Positions 4,705 to 9,438 of a stretch of 9,438 nt of DNA are shown here, piece after piece. The DNA lies in NCBI GenBank assembly GCA_035295665.1, contig DATGIQ010000570.1, forward strand, positions 1-9,438, read 5' to 3'. Every line of letters starts with the position of its first letter. Position 1 is the stretch's first letter. Position numbers and translations under genes: made by a program. The notes beneath the pieces were generated by a model that worked only from the letters and a program-made list of their open reading frames with translations, was not told the origin of the DNA and did no database searches. The DNA is from DATGIQ01 sp035295665 (lineage in GTDB: Bacteria > Planctomycetota > Planctomycetia > Gemmatales > Gemmataceae).

Positions 4705-7020
4705 TTAACCGCCGTTAACGCCGTGGAAGACGGCGAAGGCTTCATTGCGGAAGAGGGTATTGCTTCCCCACGGTTCCCCGCCCGCAGCGGAATTGTTGGC
4801 GGCCAAGAGGATTTGGTAGACATCCAAGACGGTATTGTTGGATACGCCGAAGGCCTGGCCGCTGGCCCCGATGTTCCAGGAATAGGCGCCCAGGCCATTG
4901 CTGTTGACCGTAAAGCCGTTGGCCTGGCCCGTGGTGCCGCCCAGGGAGAGCGTCGTGGTGAAGACTTCCAACGCAGTGGCCAGGACTTCCGCATCCAGCC
5001 CCACTCCCTTGGATACGAGGAAGAGGCTTTGGTAATAGCTGCTGATCTGGGCATTGGTGAAGGGGCTCAGGTTCGGTGCTCCGTTCTGGCCGCCATAGAG
5101 GTTGGGAAAGGCCGTCGCCAACCACTGGCCCAAGCTCTGTCCGCTGACGGTGAGTCCGAAGCGGCGGAGCAGCTCTTGGCCTTGCAGACCCGCCCAGAAA
5201 CTGATCGGCCTGCTCAATCCCGCCGGCACAATTTGACCCAGACTGGTCACGGTCGCCGTTTCTTGCACGAAAGGCGTTTCTCCTTCGTGGTTGATCGTGA
5301 CCATGATGGGGTAGGAGTTGGCCGCAGCGTAGGTATGCGTACCGCTGATGGTGAAGATGGCGTTTGCCAGCGCGATCGTGCCGATCGTGGGAGCCGTGTT
5401 ATCACCCCAGTTGATGCTGGCCGAGTAATGCGTGCCGTCGTTCGCCTCCGCTCCGCCGGGATCGATGAAGGTGGCCACCGCTCCACTAAAGGGAGCACCT
5501 GCCGTGGGGCTGACATTGGCCGGCATGCCGATCACGTTCGAATCCGACACCGTAACCTGGTACATGCCGGAGCCGGTCTGATTGGTACCGGTATCCGTCA
5601 CCGTGACGGTCACCGTGTAGGTGCCTTCTTCGGCGTACAGGTGGGAGGAGCTGCCGAGCGACCCGGGCCCCGAAGGAGCCGGCAGCGGGCTACTCATGCC
5701 ATCGCCCCAGGAAACGCTTGCCGTCCAGGAACCCGAGCCCGCATCGCTGAAGCTTCCCAGGTTCAAAGACGATGCGGTCCCCTCGATCGCGGTCTGGTTC
5801 GCGGGGGGCGTTACCACAGGCGGCGCTGTCCCAGTGCTCTGATTGAGCAGCACGCCGAGGTTGGAGTTCTGGTTCGCGATGACTAAGTCGAGCTTGCCGT
5901 TGCCGTCAAAGTCCCCTATCGCCAGGCCCTGGGGAAATTTGCCACCCACGGGGAATCTTTGTTGATTCTGGAACGTGCCATCGCCGTTGCCCAATAGGAT
6001 ACTGACGTCGTTGGAACCGAAGTTCACGGTTGCAAGGTCGAGTTTACCATCGCCATCAAAGTCGCCTACCACCACGGAGACGGGATTGGTGCCGACGGTG
6101 TAATCGTTATGGGTTCCGAAGGTGCCGTTCCCATGGCCCAACAACACGCTGACGAGGCCACTGGCATAATTCACAGTCGCCAGGTCGAGGTTGCCATCGC
6201 CGTTGAAATCACCGACTGCTATCTGGAAGTGCGCAGAAAAGTTTTCCGACCCCGTGTTGGTGGGGATGCCCTCGAAGACTGGGAAAGTGCCATCGCCTTG
6301 GCCCGGGAGGAAGTCGATTCTGCTGTTCTGATAGTCCGCCGCCACGATGTCGAGCTTGTGGTCATTGTTGAAATCACCCAAGGCCACGGCGAGGGGACGA
6401 CCGCCTACATTCAAGGTCTCGGGAGCCTGGAACGTGCCGTCCCCATTGCCCAACAGCACGCTGATCGTGCCGGCGACCGTATTGGCAGTCACAATATCGA
6501 GCTTGCCATCGCCCCTGAGATCGCCCACAGCTATAGCCTGAGGACTGACGCCGCCAAAATAGTAACGCGTATCAGCCTGGAACGTGCCGTCGCCATTGCC
6601 CAATAGCACGTTGACTCCCCCGGTGTCCAGGATCGCCAGGTCGAGTTTCCCATCTCCGTTGAAATCTCCCACCGCCATGGGGCCTTCCCCGTCGAAGATC
6701 GGCATGTCTTGGGCTGCCTGGAACGTGCCGTCTCCATTACCCAACAGCAAGCCGACCGTACTCTTGTTGTCTGAGTGAAGCAGATCGGGCTTGCCGTCGC
6801 CATTAAAATCCCCGACGACGACATCATTGGGTTGGCGGGAGAGGGTGTAATTCATCGGAGCGCTGAAACTCAGGCTGAGCACGGTTCTGTCTTCGAGCCT
6901 TTCAATGCAGGGACGCGAGCCCCAGCGCTTCTTCGCTGTGCCGGCCGATCGTGGCCCGCTCAGGATGGACTGCAGGGTGAGGAACCGCTCTCGACGATGA
7001 TTGGATTTCGATCTGGACAT
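4705..7020 (-). CDS. Secreted FG-GAP/VCBS seven-bladed beta-propeller protein with PKD-like domains
   Basis: This 771-residue protein starts at the ATG ending at 7020 rather than 87 nt upstream, because an AAGGTGG site precedes it and the motif IERLEDRTVLSLSF (39-52) then sits at the usual distance from the N-terminus. That motif marks planctomycete extracellular proteins. Seven FG-GAP/VCBS repeats follow (about 66-393), each with a DFNGDGKLD-like calcium loop (first Asp at 71, 119, 167, 216, 271, 320, 370) and mostly a GNGDGTF turn. Seven repeats suit a closed integrin-alpha-like propeller. Two PKD-like immunoglobulin-fold domains follow, about 400-493 (SWGDG 437-441) and 498-593 (NWGD 537-540). 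The final block, about 603-771 (FPNLYG, LFRNEAFAVF), resembles a C-terminal domain I recall from other planctomycete secreted proteins, whose function is not known to me. Likely role: surface adhesion or ligand binding, with no catalytic motif seen. It lies convergent to kinase 1 and divergent from ECF sigma factor 2. Confidence 0.92.
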   Translation of the reverse strand: MSRSKSNHRRERFLTLQSILSGPRSAGTAKKRWGSRPCIERLEDRTVLSLSFSAPMNYTLSRQPNDVVVGDFNGDGKPDLLHSDNKSTVGLLLGNGDGTFQAAQDMPIFDGEGPMAVGDFNGDGKLDLAILDTGGVNVLLGNGDGTFQADTRYYFGGVSPQAIAVGDLRGDGKLDIVTANTVAGTISVLLGNGDGTFQAPETLNVGGRPLAVALGDFNNDHKLDIVAADYQNSRIDFLPGQGDGTFPVFEGIPTNTGSENFSAHFQIAVGDFNGDGNLDLATVNYASGLVSVLLGHGNGTFGTHNDYTVGTNPVSVVVGDFDGDGKLDLATVNFGSNDVSILLGNGDGTFQNQQRFPVGGKFPQGLAIGDFDGNGKLDLVIANQNSNLGVLLNQSTGTAPPVVTPPANQTAIEGTASSLNLGSFSDAGSGSWTASVSWGDGMSSPLPAPSGPGSLGSSSHLYAEEGTYTVTVTVTDTGTNQTGSGMYQVTVSDSNVIGMPANVSPTAGAPFSGAVATFIDPGGAEANDGTHYSASINWGDNTAPTIGTIALANAIFTISGTHTYAAANSYPIMVTINHEGETPFVQETATVTSLGQIVPAGLSRPISFWAGLQGQELLRRFGLTVSGQSLGQWLATAFPNLYGGQNGAPNLSPFTNAQISSYYQSLFLVSKGVGLDAEVLATALEVFTTTLSLGGTTGQANGFTVNSNGLGAYSWNIGASGQAFGVSNNTVLDVYQILLAANNSAAGGEPWGSNTLFRNEAFAVFHGVNGG
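5842..6825 (-). repeat. Coding repeats of the seven FG-GAP/VCBS blades
   Basis: Seven tandem coding units of about 144-165 bp encode the propeller blades. On the plus strand they show as a recurring block that reads CTGGAACGTGCCGT, for example near 6427, 6577 and 6717, followed by CCATT(G/A)CCCAA. Blades 1, 2, 3 and 6 are the most alike. Blade 4 (DFNNDHKLD) and blade 7 (DFDGNGKLD, no GDGTF turn) are the most diverged. Confidence 0.8.
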
Positions 7021-7024
7021 AGTG

Positions 7025-7031
7025 CCACCTT
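7025..7031 (-). promoter_or_regulatory. Ribosome binding site deciding the start of the beta-propeller gene
   Basis: On the minus strand this reads AAGGTGG, with its core about 5-7 nt before the ATG that ends at 7020. It supports that start over the in-frame ATG at 7107, which would add 29 residues not needed by the N-terminal motif. Confidence 0.55.
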
Positions 7032-7276
7032 TTCGTTGGATAATGCTCGCAGAGGCCGGCTCCGCCAGGAAGCCATCTGGAGCGTCGGTACTGAAAACGT
7101 TCTGCAAGCCAAGGAACAGCGTCCCACTCAGGGACCACGGATCAATCGCTAAAGTGGGCTTGATTCAGTCGTGTGTCGTCGTCACTTATTGATTGGCGGC
7201 AACGGCCTCAATCTTGCGCGAAGTAAAGAAAAAATGCCGGCGGCCAGTCTGCGAGAAGCCGAGAGGCAAGAATTTG

Positions 7277-7305
7277 TTGCCAAATGTCTCCGGCTTTGAG
7301 AAAAT
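7277..7305 (+). promoter_or_regulatory. Putative promoter of ECF sigma factor 2 (conserved with module 1)
   Basis: TTGCCA (7277-7282), a 17-nt spacer and GAAAAT (7300-7305) lie 35 nt before the ATG at 7341. The geometry is identical to that upstream of ECF sigma factor 1 (481-509). The matching hexamers and diverged spacer are the evidence. The motif looks sigma-70-like. Confidence 0.5.
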
Positions 7306-7340
7306 CGCGCAAGGTCGGTGCCCTGGTCGCCAATATCTCT

Positions 7341-7964
7341 ATGAGCGAGCACGATTCCTCACTGCACACGCGGCCGAGCTTGTTGACGCGTATCCGGGAT
7401 ATCCAGGACGCGGAGTCCTGGAGTACGTTTGTCGATACCTATGGCCCTTTGGTCTACCGGTACGCCCGCCGGCAGGGACTCCAGGATGCCGATGCCGCCG
7501 ATATTACGCAGGAGGTGATGGCCGAGGCGGCCCGTTGCCTGCGTACCTTTGAGTACCAGCCGGAGCGGGGCCGCTTTCGCGATTGGCTGGGGACCGTGAC
7601 CGGCCGCCAATTGGCCCATTTCTTTGCGAAACAGAACCGCCGGCTGACGGCGACCGGCGCGGTCTTGACCGATGCGGTGCTGGATCAGTCGGCCGCCCCG
7701 CAAGCAGAAGCGGCCTGGGTGGATGAGTTCAACGGCCAAGTGCTGCAAGTTGCCCTGGAGCGGATCCGGCCCCATTTCGAGGCCCGGAACTGGCGGGCCT
7801 TCGAACGGGTATGGCTGGAGAACCGTTCGGCTGCCGACGTGGCCAGCGAGCTGAATCTGCCGCTGGATGCGATTTACGTGGCCAAGTCGCGGGTGTTGAA
7901 GCGGCTGCGGGAAGAGATCTTACTCTTGGCCGAGGACCTGCCCCAATTCGTGCCGTTGAGTTGA
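7341..7964 (+). CDS. ECF-type RNA polymerase sigma factor (planctomycete kinase-linked type), copy 2
   Basis: This 207-residue paralogue of the protein at 545-1168 aligns with it without gaps. Region 2 (about 25-95) retains GRFRDWLGTV, and region 4 retains a helix-turn-helix ending in DAIYVAKSRVLKRLREEI, which differs from copy 1 at one residue in that stretch. Differences concentrate at residues 81-120 (21 of the 52), at the end of region 2 and in the linker. The ATG at 7341 is preferred over the in-frame ATG at 7284, which would lie inside the promoter-like element and add 19 residues absent from copy 1. No Shine-Dalgarno sequence is visible. The stop lies 41 nt before kinase 2, so the two genes are probably one operon. 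The nearly unchanged region 4 suggests that both factors recognise similar -35 elements (inference). Confidence 0.93.
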   Translation: MSEHDSSLHTRPSLLTRIRDIQDAESWSTFVDTYGPLVYRYARRQGLQDADAADITQEVMAEAARCLRTFEYQPERGRFRDWLGTVTGRQLAHFFAKQNRRLTATGAVLTDAVLDQSAAPQAEAAWVDEFNGQVLQVALERIRPHFEARNWRAFERVWLENRSAADVASELNLPLDAIYVAKSRVLKRLREEILLLAEDLPQFVPLS

Positions 7965-7991
7965 CCCGGAACGTTGGCTCGGCATTGGGCT

Positions 7992-8004
7992 AGGATGCAA
8001 TCCT
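7992..8004 (+). promoter_or_regulatory. Shine-Dalgarno-like AGGA of kinase 2 within a small inverted repeat
   Basis: AGGAT (7992-7996), loop GCA, ATCCT (8000-8004) ends 1 nt before the ATG at 8006. The AGGA is the only Shine-Dalgarno-like sequence for kinase 2, 10 nt from the start codon, and would be paired in a 5-bp hairpin. The stem is short, so its functional relevance is uncertain. Confidence 0.35.
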
Positions 8005-8005
8005 G

Positions 8006-9438
8006 ATGAGCGGCTGTCCCTCTTCGGAGACCTTGGAGCAACTGCTTGCCGGTGAGCTGGCCGAGCCGGCGGCACACGCGCTGCGCACCCATCTGCGCGG
8101 TTGCGGCCAATGCCAGAAGTTGCTGGATCGGCTCTCCGACGACGCCGAGCTGCGCACGTGGATGGCCAAGGCACCCCACCGGCCTGCACGATCCGTCCTG
8201 GATCCCGCACTGGTCCGCGTTTTAGCCGGCCTGCGCACGACACTGCCGAATCGATCCGGAAGCGACACGCCAGCGCCGGCCGGTCGGGATCTGTCGTTGT
8301 TTCTAGGGCCGGCGCAGCAGGAGGGGGATCTCGGCACGCTGGGGCCCTACACGGTGCAGGGGGAGCTGGGCCGGGGCGGCATGGGGATTGTCTTGCGTGC
8401 CTGGGACCCGGTGTTGCAGCGCACGGTGGCCGTGAAGATGCTGCGTCCGGAGCTGGCCAATGAACAGACGCGAGCGCGGTTTGTCCGCGAGGCGCAGGCG
8501 GCCGCGCGCGTCACCCATGATCATGTGGTCCGGGTCTATGCGGTGGCCCATCCGCCCGATGGCCTGCCCTACTTCGCTATGGAATATCTGGCCGGCTCGA
8601 CCCTGGCCGAGCAGATCCGCACGCAGCAGTCCCTCGAACCCCGCGTGGCGGCGGCGTTGGTAGCCCAGGTGGCCCAAGGGTTGGCGGCTGCCCACGCGGC
8701 CGGGTTAATTCACCGCGACATCAAGCCAAGCAACATCCTGCTGGAGCCGGGCACCGGGAGGGCGAAGATTACCGATTTTGGGCTGGCGCGGCTGGACAGC
8801 CAGCCGAGCGGCACGACCCAAGAAGGTATCCTGGCCGGTACGCCGACCTATATGAGTCCGGAGCAGGCCCAAGGACTGCGCAGCCTGGATGGCCGATCGG
8901 ACGTGTACAGTCTGGGAGCAACCTTGTACGAGGCGCTCACCGGCCAGACGCCGTTTCGCGGTGCCCCACACATGGTCTTGCAGCAAGTGATCGACGAAGA
9001 GCCCCGGCCGCTGCGGCAGCTCAACGATCGCATCCCGCGCGACCTGGAAACGATCTGCCTGAAGTGCTTGCAAAAGGAGCCGGCCCAGCGGTACGCCGGG
9101 GCCCTGGTGTTGGCTCAGGATCTCCAGCGCTTCCTCGATGGTGAGCCGGTGCAGGCTCGCCCAGTAGGGAGCATGAGCCGGCTGGCACGTTGGTGTCGCC
9201 GCAGACCACTGGTGGCCGGGCTAGCCGCTGGGCTCGTGACGGTTTTCTGTGCCGGAATCGCGGGCGTCGCCTGGGAGTGGCGGCAAGCTGTGCAGAGCTC
9301 GACCGAAGCCCTCCAAAACGCGGCCGAGGCCCAGGAGCAGCGGGTCCGTGCCGAGCAACACTTGCAGAGTCTGCGCGAGGCCGTGGACAAGTATTACACC
9401 CGGGTCAGCGAGAATCAGCTCTTGCGCGAGCCCAGTTT
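8006..9438 (+). CDS. Membrane Ser/Thr protein kinase with N-terminal ZAS-like zinc motif, copy 2 (runs off right edge)
   Basis: The frame is open for 477 codons from the ATG at 8006 to the window end, where the TPR region should begin. It has the same architecture as kinase 1. H29-x3-C33-x2-C36 lies at the same residue numbers. The kinase domain (about 115-377) has the glycine loop GELGRGGMG (119-127), K144, HRD with D238, N243 and DFG 257-259. One transmembrane helix follows at about 400-423. Over kinase 1 residues 110-193, 73 of 84 positions are identical. After the membrane helix, kinase 2 has 14 residues more than kinase 1 (around 433-447, rich in A, E and Q), which looks like coiled coil. 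It probably shares an operon with ECF sigma factor 2, 41 nt upstream. The inferred role is membrane-bound control of that sigma factor together with kinase signalling. The sensor half is not visible. Confidence 0.93.
   Translation, partial: MSGCPSSETLEQLLAGELAEPAAHALRTHLRGCGQCQKLLDRLSDDAELRTWMAKAPHRPARSVLDPALVRVLAGLRTTLPNRSGSDTPAPAGRDLSLFLGPAQQEGDLGTLGPYTVQGELGRGGMGIVLRAWDPVLQRTVAVKMLRPELANEQTRARFVREAQAAARVTHDHVVRVYAVAHPPDGLPYFAMEYLAGSTLAEQIRTQQSLEPRVAAALVAQVAQGLAAAHAAGLIHRDIKPSNILLEPGTGRAKITDFGLARLDSQPSGTTQEGILAGTPTYMSPEQAQGLRSLDGRSDVYSLGATLYEALTGQTPFRGAPHMVLQQVIDEEPRPLRQLNDRIPRDLETICLKCLQKEPAQRYAGALVLAQDLQRFLDGEPVQARPVGSMSRLARWCRRRPLVAGLAAGLVTVFCAGIAGVAWEWRQAVQSSTEALQNAAEAQEQRVRAEQHLQSLREAVDKYYTRVSENQLLREPS

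Larger units (their letters stand above)
7021..7340. other. Divergent intergenic region between the beta-propeller gene and ECF sigma factor 2
   Basis: These 320 nt should contain the promoters for both divergent genes. The supported elements are the ribosome binding site at 7025-7031 and the conserved promoter-like element at 7277-7305. Sequence similarity to the region upstream of ECF sigma factor 1 is clear from 7277 onward and may extend weakly to about 7229. The segment 7040-7220 shows nothing I can name. Confidence 0.6.

Noticed and set aside
4531..5886. Long plus-strand open frame (451 codons) antisense to the beta-propeller gene
   Set aside because: It is the shadow of a GC-rich coding region with clear FG-GAP and PKD domains on the other strand. 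It starts inside inverted repeat 2 and shows no recognisable family.
7284..7340. 19-residue N-terminal extension of ECF sigma factor 2
   Set aside because: The extra start lies within the putative promoter, and copy 1 lacks the extension; the 207-residue form matches copy 1 exactly in length.

Overview
The window looks like chromosome of a planctomycete, most likely a Gemmataceae-type lineage. The DNA is GC-rich. Two predicted proteins carry the planctomycete N-terminal export-associated motif (LExLExRxVxS; Planc_extracel-like). ECF sigma factor genes sit directly upstream of large membrane-anchored Ser/Thr kinases with TPR domains, an arrangement known from planctomycetes. The lineage call is inference from gene content.

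Layout. Positions 1-117 (minus strand) hold the start of a secreted-type protein that runs off the left edge. A 427-nt divergent intergenic region leads to the first sigma/kinase module: an ECF sigma factor (545-1168) and a 1009-residue kinase-TPR receptor (1372-4401). Kinase 1 converges on a minus-strand gene (4705-7020) that encodes a seven-repeat FG-GAP/VCBS beta-propeller protein with two PKD-like domains and a recurrent planctomycete C-terminal block. The 303-nt convergent spacer holds two consecutive long, near-perfect inverted repeats. A 320-nt divergent region then leads to a second sigma/kinase module: ECF sigma factor 2 (7341-7964) and kinase 2 (8006 to beyond the right edge).

The two modules are paralogues in the same orientation. 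The sigma factors align without gaps over all 207 residues (155 identical by hand count). The promoter-to-ATG region is also shared without gaps (39 of 64 identical), with matching -35/-10-like hexamers around a diverged 17-bp spacer. Both kinases begin with an H-x3-C-x2-C motif at identical positions (H29, C33, C36), as in zinc-binding anti-sigma (ZAS) domains. This is followed by a complete RD-type kinase, one transmembrane helix and, in kinase 1, a TPR-rich region predicted to lie outside the membrane.

Proposed working model (inference): each kinase doubles as the anti-sigma factor of its neighbouring ECF sigma factor. It would hold the sigma factor at the membrane through the ZAS domain and release it when the outer TPR region senses a signal or partner. 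The secreted propeller gene between the modules could be a target or a ligand, but nothing in the sequence proves that.
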